Source: Hyphomicrobium_A sp965243865 (GTDB lineage: Bacteria; Pseudomonadota; Alphaproteobacteria; Rhizobiales; Hyphomicrobiaceae). From it: a DNA stretch of 64,000 nucleotides. This document shows positions 1 to 7,847 of the stretch, piece by piece (position 1 is the first letter of the stretch; each line of letters starts with the position of its first letter). Under the pieces are notes generated by a model. It saw nothing but the letters and a program-made list of their open reading frames with translations. It was not told where the DNA came from and searched no databases. Made by a program: the position numbers and the translations under genes. The stretch spans positions 3,038,001-3,102,000 of the forward strand of contig NZ_OZ251603.1 of NCBI RefSeq assembly GCF_965243865.1, in the 5' to 3' direction.

Positions 1-2
1 GG

Positions 3-773
3 TCGCACCTCACCGACGACGCCTTCCTCGGCAGCGCGCTGCACATCCTGCAGCAGCGCTCCGGTTATCGTGCCGGCCTCGACGCCGTAATGCTCGCCGC
101 GACTGTGCCCGCTTCCGACAATCGCCCGCAGCGCGTGCTCGACCTCGGTGCCGGCGTCGGCACCGCGGGGCTGTGCGTCGCCCGCCGCATCGAAACCGCC
201 GAAGTCGTGCTCCTGGAGCGCGACCCGCAGTTGGCAACGCTCGCCGAAGAGAATGTCCGCCGCAACAACCTCTCCCACCGCGTTCGCGTCGTCACGCTAT
301 CGGTTGGTGCACCCGCCGCCGAGGTGCGCGCCGCGGGGCTGATCGAGGAAAGCTTCACCCACGTTATCGCCAACCCGCCCTATCACGACACCGGCTCCGG
401 CACGCTCGCGCCCGATGCAACCAAAGCCGCGGCGCATGCCATGCCCGATGACGAGCTGGATAGCTGGGCCCGCTTCATGGCGCGTATGGCGGCCCCCCGC
501 GGGCTTGCCACCATCGTACACAAGGCAGATGCGATGCAGCGCGTACTGGCCGCGCTCGATCCGCGCTTCGGCGGCATCAAGATCATGCCGCTCTACCCAC
601 GCCCCGGAGACAACGCGCACCGGGTCATCGTCGAGGGCATGAAGGGCAGCCGTGCACCATTGCAGCTTCTTTCTGGCCTTGTGCTCCACAGCGAAGGAAA
701 CGACTTCACACCAACCGCGCAGGCCATTCTGCGGGCTGGAGCAAGCCTGCCGCTGCCTGGGGCGCGCCGCTGA
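3..773 (+). CDS. tRNA1(Val) (adenine(37)-N6)-methyltransferase-like protein, 5' end missing
   Basis: SAM-dependent N6-adenine methyltransferase of the TrmN6/YfiC type, expected to modify tRNA1(Val) at A37. The reading frame is open from the window edge and starts with the family signature DDAFLGSALHILQQ...GYRAGLDAV, so the true start lies upstream and only a few N-terminal residues are missing. Visible motifs are the SAM-binding LDLGAGVGTAGLCVA and the N6-methyltransferase catalytic NPPY (in IANPPYHDTG). It ends at a TGA 96 bp before the S49 peptidase gene on the same strand. The exact tRNA target is inferred from family resemblance. Confidence 0.8.
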   Translation, partial: SHLTDDAFLGSALHILQQRSGYRAGLDAVMLAATVPASDNRPQRVLDLGAGVGTAGLCVARRIETAEVVLLERDPQLATLAEENVRRNNLSHRVRVVTLSVGAPAAEVRAAGLIEESFTHVIANPPYHDTGSGTLAPDATKAAAHAMPDDELDSWARFMARMAAPRGLATIVHKADAMQRVLAALDPRFGGIKIMPLYPRPGDNAHRVIVEGMKGSRAPLQLLSGLVLHSEGNDFTPTAQAILRAGASLPLPGARR

Positions 774-869
774 CGGCTCCGACCACAACACGGCTCTAGC
801 CGGGGCGCGGCCAATGCCCTAAAACCGGCGCCTCACCCAACGATCAGATCTTCGCGAGGCTCATACCGC

Positions 870-1712
870 ATGTGGTTCTTCGGCCAGGGTCCAGTTGTCC
901 CAGTGCTGCGTTTCTCCGGTCCGATCGGAATGTCGACGCCGCTGCGTCCCGGCCTCTCGATCGGCCACGCCGCCGGCGCCATCGAGAAGGCGTTCGAACT
1001 GTCGAAGACGCCCGCCGTCGCCATCATCATCAACTCGCCGGGCGGCTCTGCGGTGCAGTCGAGCCTGATCTTTCATCGCATCCGCCAGCTCGCCGAAGAG
1101 AACAAAAAGAAGGTCTATGTCTTCTGCGAGGACGTCGCGGCGTCGGGCGGCTACTACCTCGCCGTTGCCGGTGACGAGATCTACGCCGACGCGTCGTCCA
1201 TCGTCGGATCGATCGGCGTCATCTTCTCAGGCTTTGGCTTCGACAAGGCCATCGAGAAGCTCGGCATCGAGCGCCGCGTCTACACCGCCGGCACGGCCAA
1301 GGACACGCTCGACCCCTTCCGTCCCGAGCGCCCCGAGGACGTCGAGCGCATCAAGGCCGTGCAGCGCGACGTGCACGACGTCTTCATCGGCGTCGTCAAG
1401 GAACGCCGCGCCGGCCGCCTCGCTGCCGCCGACAACGAGCTGTTCACGGGCGCCTTCTGGTCGGCCCCTAAAGCCCTGGAATACGGACTCATCGACGGCA
1501 TCTCGGATGTGCGCACAAAAATGCGCGAGCTGTTCGGCGACAAGGTTCGCTTGAAGGTCGTTCCCCTTGAAAAGGGTGGCCTTTTGAGCCGCTTGCGCCG
1601 CTCGCCGTCCGCCGCGGGTTACGAGGAATTAACGAGGCCACGTCTTGCCTTTGCCGAGGACTTGATATCCGCTGTCGAGGCCCGGGCCCTCTGGTCGCGG
1701 TTCGGGTTGTAA
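870..1712 (+). CDS. S49 family serine peptidase (SppA-like)
   Basis: Short (280 aa) signal-peptide-peptidase-A-like protease, expected to degrade cleaved signal peptides or membrane-associated peptides. The family core is present: VAIIINSPGGS near residues 50-60, the nucleophile motif DVAASGGYYLA with Ser92, and the general-base motif TAGTAKDTLDPF with Lys144, giving the Ser/Lys dyad of short SppA proteins. There is no obvious N-terminal signal anchor, so it may be cytoplasmic or peripheral. The next gene encodes a small protein with a hydrophobic N-terminus on the same strand. Confidence 0.88.
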   Translation: MWFFGQGPVVPVLRFSGPIGMSTPLRPGLSIGHAAGAIEKAFELSKTPAVAIIINSPGGSAVQSSLIFHRIRQLAEENKKKVYVFCEDVAASGGYYLAVAGDEIYADASSIVGSIGVIFSGFGFDKAIEKLGIERRVYTAGTAKDTLDPFRPERPEDVERIKAVQRDVHDVFIGVVKERRAGRLAAADNELFTGAFWSAPKALEYGLIDGISDVRTKMRELFGDKVRLKVVPLEKGGLLSRLRRSPSAAGYEELTRPRLAFAEDLISAVEARALWSRFGL

Positions 1713-1764
1713 CCTGCGCTGCCGTCTTGAGGGCCGGCGCGCGTTGCATGAGGGAGTGTCACCG

Positions 1765-1983
1765 ATGCCCCAGCTCGTCGCCGCTTTGCTCATCGGCGCT
1801 GGTATTTCTGCTGGCTTCAAATGGATCGCGCGTGAGATGGCGCGTGCGGCCGACGTAGCACGCGAAACTCAGGAGCAGATGGCGCGCGGTCCCGAGCTTC
1901 ACACTGTGCCGAAAGACTTGGGCAAGCTCGAATGGGATCCCGAGGCCGGCGTTTATCGCCCCGCTCGCCACCGCAACGCGTAA
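1765..1983 (+). CDS. small hypothetical protein with hydrophobic N-terminus
   Basis: A 72-residue protein beginning MPQLVAALLIGAGISAGF, a short hydrophobic segment, followed by a charged helical stretch and a C-terminal tail with KLEWDPEAGVYRP. I chose the ATG at 1765 over the in-frame ATG at 1744 because AGGGAG lies 9 bases before it. It probably sits at the membrane. Function unknown; it follows the S49 peptidase by about 50 bp and may be co-transcribed. Confidence 0.7.
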   Translation: MPQLVAALLIGAGISAGFKWIAREMARAADVARETQEQMARGPELHTVPKDLGKLEWDPEAGVYRPARHRNA

Positions 1984-2067
1984 AGCTTCAGCCCTTGATA
2001 AGGCTCAAGGCGTATCAAGGCCGCTAGCCTATCATCCCGACGACAGATCCCCACCAAGAGGACGACC

Positions 2068-2271
2068 ATGGCCGCCGACCCCGAACTGCTTGCCGAGCTC
2101 GACAATGCCATCGCTGTCCTACGCGACAACCTGCGCGAGCTCGTCGAGCAGGCCGCGGCTTATTCCGGCGCCGCTGACGAAAGCCGCACCGCCGATCGCA
2201 TCGCCGATCAGCAGGCTAAGCTCGACGCCCTGCTTGCCGAGCGCGACCAGCTTCTCAAAGCCAGCAAGTAA
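2068..2271 (+). CDS. small coiled-coil hypothetical protein
   Basis: A 67-residue, acidic, almost wholly helical protein with no cysteines and a heptad-like pattern (LLAELDNAIAVLRDNLRELVEQ, then KLDALLAERDQLLKA), so probably a coiled-coil oligomer. An AAGAGGACG Shine-Dalgarno precedes the ATG at 2068. GC-rich third positions match neighbouring real genes. No function can be assigned. Confidence 0.65.
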   Translation: MAADPELLAELDNAIAVLRDNLRELVEQAAAYSGAADESRTADRIADQQAKLDALLAERDQLLKASK

Positions 2272-2306
2272 CGCCGACTCCAGCACGACTTGGGCTGAGG
2301 TCGAAG

Positions 2307-2437
2307 CCCCTCACCCGAGCTCATTTGCATTCGCTTCGGCCTCTCCCCGCCGGGGAGAGGCTAGGTCATTGGCACACTTAACCTCTCCCTACAGGGAGAG
2401 GTTGGGCGCGATCGACAGATCGCGACCGGGTGAGGGG
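2307..2437. repeat. intergenic inverted repeat, CTCTCCCC/GGGGAGAG family
   Basis: An 11-bp arm CCCCTCACCCG (2307-2317) is matched by CGGGTGAGGGG (2427-2437). Inside are two smaller hairpins, CCTCTCCCCG/CGGGGAGAGG and AACCTCTCCCT/AGGGAGAGGTT. Related elements occur near 3231, 16197, 16592 and 51428. This is a REP-like nested palindrome and may also act as a bidirectional terminator. Confidence 0.75.
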
Positions 2438-2460
2438 TTTCCGGCTGACTCTGAAATGCG

Positions 2461-3036
2461 CTACGCGCGCGGATCATCCGCCGCGTTCGGCTCGCTGAAG
2501 CGCAACCGGTTGCCGAACGGATCGGCCACCTGCATCATCTTTGCGTCCCAGGCAGCATCTTCCAGCCCCGGCCGGTAATATCGGTACTTCTTTGCCGTCA
2601 GCTCCCGATGATAATCGGCGATCCCGCGCATCCACACGAACACGGTCGAGCCGGGGCTAGCATCGCCGTGATGCTCCGACAGGTGCAGCTTGATGTCCGC
2701 GCGCGAGACTTGCGCGTAAAGCGGAAAGTCGTCGCCAAAGCGATGCTCCCAATCGATCGTGAAACCGAGAAAGCCGACGTAGAATTCCTTCGCCTTCTCG
2801 ACATCGAAAATCCGCAGGATGGGAATGGCGTCGCTGAAGCGAACTGCGCTCTTCTCCGGCTGTGTCGCCGCGCTCTGCTCCGCCTCGATCCGCGCGGCGA
2901 GCACGTTCCAGTTCTCCGCGCCGAATTGCTTGGCGACGATTTCGAGACATTCGCTGTGCGAGAGCGTGACCTGCTTGTCGCCGAGGGCATTGCGCAGCGC
3001 GCGTGCCATGGCTTTGGCGTCAGGGATTTGACCCAT
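2461..3036 (-). CDS. glyoxalase superfamily (VOC) protein with N-terminal glyoxalase-related region
   Basis: 191 residues. The N-terminal ~55 residues (MGQIPDAKAMARALRNAL...SHSECLEIVAKQFGAENWNVLAARIEAE) match a helical region often fused to VOC proteins. The C-terminal ~120 residues are one VOC fold (IPILRIFDVEKAKEFYVGFLGF, then a DIKLHLSEHHGDASPGS turn and a VADPFGNRLRFSEP end), as in bleomycin-resistance/glyoxalase proteins. The ATG at 3036 is preferred over 3051 because GAGG lies 5 bases upstream of it. Substrate unknown. Confidence 0.78.
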   Translation of the reverse strand: MGQIPDAKAMARALRNALGDKQVTLSHSECLEIVAKQFGAENWNVLAARIEAEQSAATQPEKSAVRFSDAIPILRIFDVEKAKEFYVGFLGFTIDWEHRFGDDFPLYAQVSRADIKLHLSEHHGDASPGSTVFVWMRGIADYHRELTAKKYRYYRPGLEDAAWDAKMMQVADPFGNRLRFSEPNAADDPRA

Positions 3037-3230
3037 GTGATCCTCTAGCATTGCGGCGAACGAGATAGATCAGCGCTTGCATTGCCGACCCGTTCGCCGT
3101 CTGGCTGAAGGATCAACGCATCCCTTGATGCACTTCACCATACCCTTTCGGGCGCAAGCGGCAGGCGGCATCGGCCTCCGCGCAACTTGCTGTAGCCCGC
3201 TCGCCTCGTCAACACGCGAGCATCCAAACG

Positions 3231-3275
3231 CTTTCCCTCCCCCCTTGCGGGGGAGGGGCGGGTGGGGGTGTTTCA
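3231..3275. repeat. short GC-rich palindrome between convergent/adjacent genes
   Basis: CCCTCCCCCCTTGCGGGGGAGGGGCG forms a strong hairpin followed by GGGTGGGGGTG. It lies just past the 3' end of the MBL hydrolase gene and resembles the elements at 16197 and 16592. It may serve as a terminator for that minus-strand gene, but there is no clear U-tract. Confidence 0.6.
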
Positions 3276-4298
3276 GCCCGCGGACGGCTGACTGAGTTGA
3301 TACGTGTGCGCCAGCCACCGATAGCCGCCTTCCTGCCTTCGCTCGACGTATCCCAGCGACGGAAACGGCATGTGATAGCCCTGCACGGGAATTCGCTCCG
3401 CCGCCGCCAAGTCGTAGATCCGTTTGCGTGTCGTGGCGCCCTGTTCTTTGTCTGAATCAAACATGCAATGCCAATCGGGTCGCGCCAGCGAGGCCACCTG
3501 ATGATGTGCGCAGTCGCCCCAGAAGAGCATGTTCTTGCCGTCGCTCTCGATCATGAACGCCAGATGCCCGGGCGTGTGTCCCGGAGCAGCCATCGACCGG
3601 ATGCCACCGACGACGTCGTCCCCCGGTTTGATGAAGCTGATGCGATCTCTCACCGGCACGACGTTGGTGCGGAACACCCCGGCCATGAGCTTTGCCAGGT
3701 CGCTCGTGTGCACGCCTTCCTGCGCCCAGTAGTCGTACTCGGTCGCCGCTATGACATAGCGCGCGTTGGGAAACAGCGGCTTGCCGCCCTCCATGATGCC
3801 GCCGACGTGGTCGATATGACCATGCGAGAGCACCACGACGTCGATCTGATCCGGCGTGAAACCGGCAGGCGCCAGTTGCGCCGCCAGCCAGCCGCCATCG
3901 GGGCGCTTGACGAAGCCGTTCGCGCCGTTGCCTGTGTCGAAGATCACCAGCTCTTTTCCCGTATTGACGACCATCGGCGTGAAGCCGGGCTGGTATGTCT
4001 TCGGCGGCAACAGGTTCTCGATCATCAGCCGTTGCACATCGGCTTCCGCAGCGTTCTCGCCGATGATCGGAAACGGCCCGTCGATGAAGGCATCGGAATC
4101 GGGCAGCATCGTCAGCTCGAACGCGCCCAGCCTGAAGCGCGCAAAGCCGGGCTTGGTGAGACCGAGCTGCGGCGCGGCCGCCAGCGCTTCACCCGGCAAC
4201 AAAGCACGCGCCAGCGGCGCCGCGGCGATCCCTGCGGCCACACCGAGGAGCCCGCGCCGCGTCACGCGTCCCCGGGCAAATTCGCCATTATCGTCCAT
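3273..4298 (-). CDS. Tat-exported MBL-fold metallo-hydrolase
   Basis: A 341-residue metallo-beta-lactamase-fold enzyme. The N-terminus carries a twin-arginine signal (RVTRRGLLGVAAG followed by a hydrophobic Ala/Leu segment), so the folded metalloprotein is likely exported to the periplasm. The metal-binding signature is VVLSHGHIDHVGG (HxHxDH), with a later His in PGHTPGHLAF and an acidic ligand in LFWGDCAHH. The open frame runs upstream to 4547, but the ATG at 4298 places the Tat motif correctly and is chosen. It is divergent from an AraC regulator 57 bp away, which likely controls it. Quorum-quenching lactonases share this architecture; the substrate is unproved. Confidence 0.85.
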   Translation of the reverse strand: MDDNGEFARGRVTRRGLLGVAAGIAAAPLARALLPGEALAAAPQLGLTKPGFARFRLGAFELTMLPDSDAFIDGPFPIIGENAAEADVQRLMIENLLPPKTYQPGFTPMVVNTGKELVIFDTGNGANGFVKRPDGGWLAAQLAPAGFTPDQIDVVVLSHGHIDHVGGIMEGGKPLFPNARYVIAATEYDYWAQEGVHTSDLAKLMAGVFRTNVVPVRDRISFIKPGDDVVGGIRSMAAPGHTPGHLAFMIESDGKNMLFWGDCAHHQVASLARPDWHCMFDSDKEQGATTRKRIYDLAAAERIPVQGYHMPFPSLGYVERRQEGGYRWLAHTYQLSQPSAG

Positions 4299-4355
4299 TG
4301 CCACTTTGACCGTCCTCTGCAACCTTCCTGCGTCTGGTTGTGGTGAGGATAGGAA

Positions 4356-5126
4356 ATGACAGCGCCCCGGCGCTTGAACGAACATGCTGCCGAGCGCACC
4401 CGCGGTTCGTTGTGGCATGTCGATGCCGGCTGGTCCGTTTTCGCCGGTCCCCTGGCGCACAACGCGCCGCACGCCCACAGCACCGCCGTCTATCTTGCCG
4501 GCCTCTACGACACCTTCCGTCTGCGCATAGGCAATGGCGCCTGGCACACCTGCCGCGCGGCCGTCATCCGCGCCGGGACGACGTACGAGTTCGACGTCAG
4601 CGGCGCTCCGCTTGGTGTCCTCTATCTCGAGCCGAGCATGGGCCGCGCCGAAGTCTTCGCTCCGCTGATGCGCAACGCCGAAGAGGTGGACGGCGCGCTT
4701 GTCGGGTCAGGCGACGTGGCGCTCATGCGCAACCTCTTCGAGCAGCGGCCGGCATCCGATGAGCTTCACGACATGACTGCCGACGCACTCGCGTTCGCGC
4801 GCCGCCACGCGACGCGCGCACTGGAGCCGCGCATCTCGCACGCGCTCGGGTTACTTCAGAACGCGCATTCAGAACCCGTATCGGTTGAGCAACTCGCGCG
4901 AACGGTCGGCCTTTCCGTCTCGCGCTTCCAGCATCTCTTCACCGCCGAGGTGGGTGTCCCCTTTCGCCGCTACCGCACCTGGCAACGCCTGCGCACAGCA
5001 ATCCGCGACGCAGCAGGTGGGGCGACGCTGACGCAAGCCGCACACGCTGCAGGCTTCGCCGATCAGGCGCACTTTTCCCGCGCATTCCGCACCGCCTTCG
5101 GCGCCCCACCCTCCCGCGGCCTCTGA
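4356..5126 (+). CDS. AraC-family transcriptional regulator
   Basis: 256 residues: an N-terminal sensor half with weak cupin character (HAHSTAVYLAGLYDTFRLRIG), then a C-terminal pair of AraC helix-turn-helices (VEQLARTVGLSVSRFQHLFTAEVG and ATLTQAAHAAGFADQAHFSRAFRTAFG, ending PPSRGL). It is divergent from the exported MBL hydrolase with only 57 bp between the starts, so autoregulation and control of the hydrolase are likely. Inducer unknown. Confidence 0.88.
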   Translation: MTAPRRLNEHAAERTRGSLWHVDAGWSVFAGPLAHNAPHAHSTAVYLAGLYDTFRLRIGNGAWHTCRAAVIRAGTTYEFDVSGAPLGVLYLEPSMGRAEVFAPLMRNAEEVDGALVGSGDVALMRNLFEQRPASDELHDMTADALAFARRHATRALEPRISHALGLLQNAHSEPVSVEQLARTVGLSVSRFQHLFTAEVGVPFRRYRTWQRLRTAIRDAAGGATLTQAAHAAGFADQAHFSRAFRTAFGAPPSRGL

Positions 5127-5285
5127 TGTGGAGAAGCTGGGCGCACATCAAGGGCGTTTGGAACTTCGACAATCCGGTGCCGGCGACTACAACGGCTACA
5201 CCCTGCAAGGCACCGTCAACGTCCCGTTGAACTAGCGCTGGCAAACTCGGCCAGCCGCGACTGCCGTTGCCCCGAGGACCGCCGA

Positions 5286-5942
5286 TTGACCATATCGATT
5301 GTACCCCTGCGTTCCGCCGACGATCGGCGCTTCGAGGCAGTGACGGCCATTTATCGCGACGCGATCGAGCCGTCCGAGCAGAAGTCGCTGCCCCAGTTGC
5401 GCGCGCAGATCGAGGATGACCGCTACGCCTGCCTCATCGCCGAGACGGCGGACGGCGAAATCGTCGGCTTCGCCATAACATTCATCCCGCATTCCAAGGA
5501 ATTCTGGCTGCTCGAATACATGGCGGTCGACGGCAACGTGCGCTCCTCCGGCCTCGGCTCGGCGCTACTGACCACCGCCGTTGCTTATGCCGCCGAGCAT
5601 GCCCCCGGCGCGCCGGGCATTCTCGAAGTTGACGCGCCTCGCGATGACCTCGACGCCTCCAGCCCCATCCGCCGCCGCCTCGCCTTCTATGCGCGCCATG
5701 GCTGCCGTCTTATCGAAGGCCTCAGCTATATCCTGCCGCTCTCCCACGCCGGCACGCCCCCGCCCATGCAGCTCCTGCTGCTTGCGCAGACCCCGCCGGC
5801 AACGCTGGCGCGCGAAGATTTGCAGCGCTGGCTGGCAACGCTCTATTCCCAGGTTTACGGCAAGCCGGCTGATGATCCCCGCATCGCCACCATGATATCG
5901 CCATTGCCGCCCGAGGTTCGCATCACCGAGCGCCTGCAATAG
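5286..5942 (+). CDS. GNAT family N-acetyltransferase
   Basis: 218 residues with the GNAT fold: a substrate region (VTAIYRDAIEPSEQKSLPQLRAQ), beta-strand EIVGFAITFIPH, and the acetyl-CoA loop VRSSGLGSALLTTAVAYA, then a C-terminal arm with FYARHGCRLIEGLSY. The start is a TTG at 5286 supported by GAGGA 7 bases upstream; no ATG fits. It lies 65 bp upstream of glyQ on the same strand. Acetyl acceptor unknown. Confidence 0.82.
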   Translation: MTISIVPLRSADDRRFEAVTAIYRDAIEPSEQKSLPQLRAQIEDDRYACLIAETADGEIVGFAITFIPHSKEFWLLEYMAVDGNVRSSGLGSALLTTAVAYAAEHAPGAPGILEVDAPRDDLDASSPIRRRLAFYARHGCRLIEGLSYILPLSHAGTPPPMQLLLLAQTPPATLAREDLQRWLATLYSQVYGKPADDPRIATMISPLPPEVRITERLQ

Positions 5943-6007
5943 CTGCCCGCGTGACAGAACCCGCGCCATGCGTATAGTGCGGCCCAACTCCAAAAGGGCC
6001 GCCCAAC

Positions 6008-6961
6008 ATGCCGACCGCCGAAGCAAAATCCGCCCGCGCGCACGCCGTAGAAGTGCCGCCGCTGCACCCGAAGAAGTCCTTCCAGGACCTCATCTTCACC
6101 CTGCAGCGCTTCTGGGCTGAGCAGGGTTGCGTCATCCTGCAGCCCTACGACATGGAAGTCGGCGCCGGCACCTTCCACCCGGCAACGACCCTGCGCGCCC
6201 TCGGCCCCAGGCCGTGGAACGCCTGCTACGTACAACCCTCGCGCCGCCCCAAGGATGGCCGCTACGGCGAGAACCCCAACCGTCTGCAGCACTACTACCA
6301 GCTTCAGGTCATCATGAAGCCGGCGCCATCCGACATGCAGGATCTCTACCTCGAAAGCCTGCGCCGCATCGGCATCGCTCCAGAGCTGCACGACATCCGC
6401 TTCGTCGAGGACGACTGGGAGAGCCCGACGCTCGGCGCCTGGGGTCTCGGCTGGGAAGTCTGGTGCGACGGCATGGAGGTGACGCAGTTCACCTACTTCC
6501 AGCAGGTTGGCGGCTGCGAGTGCGAGGTCGTCTCCGCCGAGATTACTTACGGTCTCGAGCGGTTGGCAATGTATATTCAGGGCGTCGACCGCGTGTACGA
6601 CCTCTCGTTCAACGGCCGCACCGACGCGCGCAAGCTCTCCTACGGAGACGTATTCCTGCAGGCCGAGCAGGAATATTCGCGCTTCAACTTCGAGTACGCC
6701 GATACGGCCCTCCTTTTGCAGCATTTCGCCGACGCCGAGAAGGAGTGCCTGGCGCTGCTCGACGCGGGCAGGAGGGATGGTCGGCACGAGATGGCGCTGC
6801 CCGCGTATGATCAGTGCATAAAGGCCAGCCACCTCTTCAACCTGCTCGACGCGCGCGGCGTTATTTCCGTCACCGAGCGGCAGAGCTATATTCTCCGGGT
6901 GCGCGAGCTGGCCACGGCCTGCTGCGTAGCTTGGCGTGAGACCACGGGAGGAAGCGCATAA
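6008..6961 (+). CDS. glyQ: glycine--tRNA ligase alpha subunit
   Basis: 317-residue alpha chain of the bacterial heterotetrameric class II glycyl-tRNA synthetase, which activates glycine and charges tRNA-Gly in the cytoplasm. Family landmarks: FQDLIFTLQRFWAEQGCVILQPYDMEVGAGTFHPAT, the conserved QPSRRPKDGRYGENPNRLQHYYQ block, and EVWCDGMEVTQFTYFQQ with GGCECE. Its TAA overlaps by one base the ATG of a small membrane protein gene. The beta subunit gene glyS starts 886 bp downstream instead of close by, because repeats fill the gap. Confidence 0.97.
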   Translation: MPTAEAKSARAHAVEVPPLHPKKSFQDLIFTLQRFWAEQGCVILQPYDMEVGAGTFHPATTLRALGPRPWNACYVQPSRRPKDGRYGENPNRLQHYYQLQVIMKPAPSDMQDLYLESLRRIGIAPELHDIRFVEDDWESPTLGAWGLGWEVWCDGMEVTQFTYFQQVGGCECEVVSAEITYGLERLAMYIQGVDRVYDLSFNGRTDARKLSYGDVFLQAEQEYSRFNFEYADTALLLQHFADAEKECLALLDAGRRDGRHEMALPAYDQCIKASHLFNLLDARGVISVTERQSYILRVRELATACCVAWRETTGGSA

Positions 6962-7191
6962 TGCCGCCTGTCGTTCTTGGTGGACTAATTGTCGGTGTGC
7001 CGGCTTTGATTGTCGCCTGGCTGATCCTCTTCAATCGAGCGCGTCCGGTGTTCTGGTTCGCCGTGGCGCTGATCCTCGTCGGCCTCGGCTATCTCGGCGC
7101 CACGGGCGCTCTGGTCGACATCGCTGACGCTGTCGTCGCAAGAGAGACCGCGCCGCTCCCTACCGCCGAGCCCCAGCCCGTCTCGCCCTAG
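6961..7191 (+). CDS. small membrane protein of unknown function
   Basis: A 76-residue protein with two hydrophobic segments (VVLGGLIVGVPALIVAWLILF and VFWFAVALILVGLGYLGATGAL) and a short polar tail rich in Pro and Glu. The ATG overlaps the glyQ stop (TAATG), so translation is probably coupled to glyQ. Small two-TM proteins at this spot between glyQ and glyS are seen in other Rhizobiales as far as I recall. No function known. Confidence 0.75.
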   Translation: MPPVVLGGLIVGVPALIVAWLILFNRARPVFWFAVALILVGLGYLGATGALVDIADAVVARETAPLPTAEPQPVSP

Positions 7192-7200
7192 GAGCTTCTC

Positions 7201-7439
7201 TGTCATCCCGGAAGCGGCGAGCATCGCCAGCCGCTATCCGGGATCCAGGAGAAAAGCGTCACAGACTCGGAATCTTGCGCTGGCTCCCGGGTCATCGTTC
7301 GCTGCGCTCGCTCGCCCGGGATGACAGATCAGGTTGTCATCCCGGGGCTCGTCCCCGGGATCCATCTGTCCGCTTGTCCCGCCCCATACGCACACTGGAT
7401 CCCGGCAACAAGTGCCGGGATGACGAGGTTGGCCGCACG
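7201..7439. repeat. TGTCATCCCGG-type intergenic palindromic repeats
   Basis: Three nested palindromes built on TGTCATCCCGG ... CCGGGATCCAGG and its complement. They begin at 7201 with agcggcgagc and agccgct arms. The same family recurs at 10166-10290, 10609-10658 and 55265-55410. It is non-coding, GC-rich, and fills the first part of the glyQ-glyS gap. Confidence 0.75.
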
Positions 7440-7492
7440 ATTACGTCACCCGTTTCCGGGGTGACGCTTTTCCAACGTCACCGGCTGCCCCG

Positions 7493-7769
7493 ACCAATCC
7501 TCTCTCCGCTCGTATCAGATCAAATCCTCAAGCGGAGAGGCCGCAGGCCGCTCAGGGCGCAAGGCGCCCCGGCGCGAGCGCCGGCCATCCGCCGCGCGAC
7601 GCTTGAAGCGGACCAATCCTCTCTCCGCTTGTGTCAGATCAAATCCTCAAGCGGAGAGGCCGCAGGCCGCTCAGGGCGCAAGGCGCCCCGGCGCGAGCGC
7701 CGGCCATCCGCCGCGCGACGCTTGAAGCGGACCAATCCTCTCTCTCCGCTTGTGTCAGATCAAATCCTT
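7493..7769. repeat. tandem repeat, 119-bp period, about 2.3 copies
   Basis: Copies start at 7493, 7612 and 7731 (spacing exactly 119 bp); the first two are nearly identical over the full length, and the third stops after about 39 bp. Each unit contains AATCCTCTCTCCGCT, TCAGATCAAATCCT and a GC-rich core GGCGCAAGGCGCC + CGGCGCGAGCGCCG. The core is shared with arrays at 16640-16980 and 34683-34735. It lies between glyQ and glyS; no ORF is credible here. Confidence 0.85.
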
Positions 7770-7847
7770 ACGAGATGACACCGCGGCCCCGATAACGTAT
7801 GAGTGCGCCTCCGAAATTCACAACGAAACCGAAGAAAAAGCGCCCCC

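Noticed and set aside
5127..5285. possible gene end NGYTLQGTVNVPLN* between the AraC and GNAT genes
   Set aside because: Only a short open stretch with no start or recognisable family; could be a remnant but too little to call.
7493..7769. CRISPR array
   Set aside because: Units are 119 bp with no unique spacers between short repeats; this is a simple tandem repeat. The same applies at 16640-16980.
7275..7778. 167-residue ORF in the glyQ-glyS gap
   Set aside because: Spans several palindromes and the 119-bp tandem repeat; composition is that of repeats.
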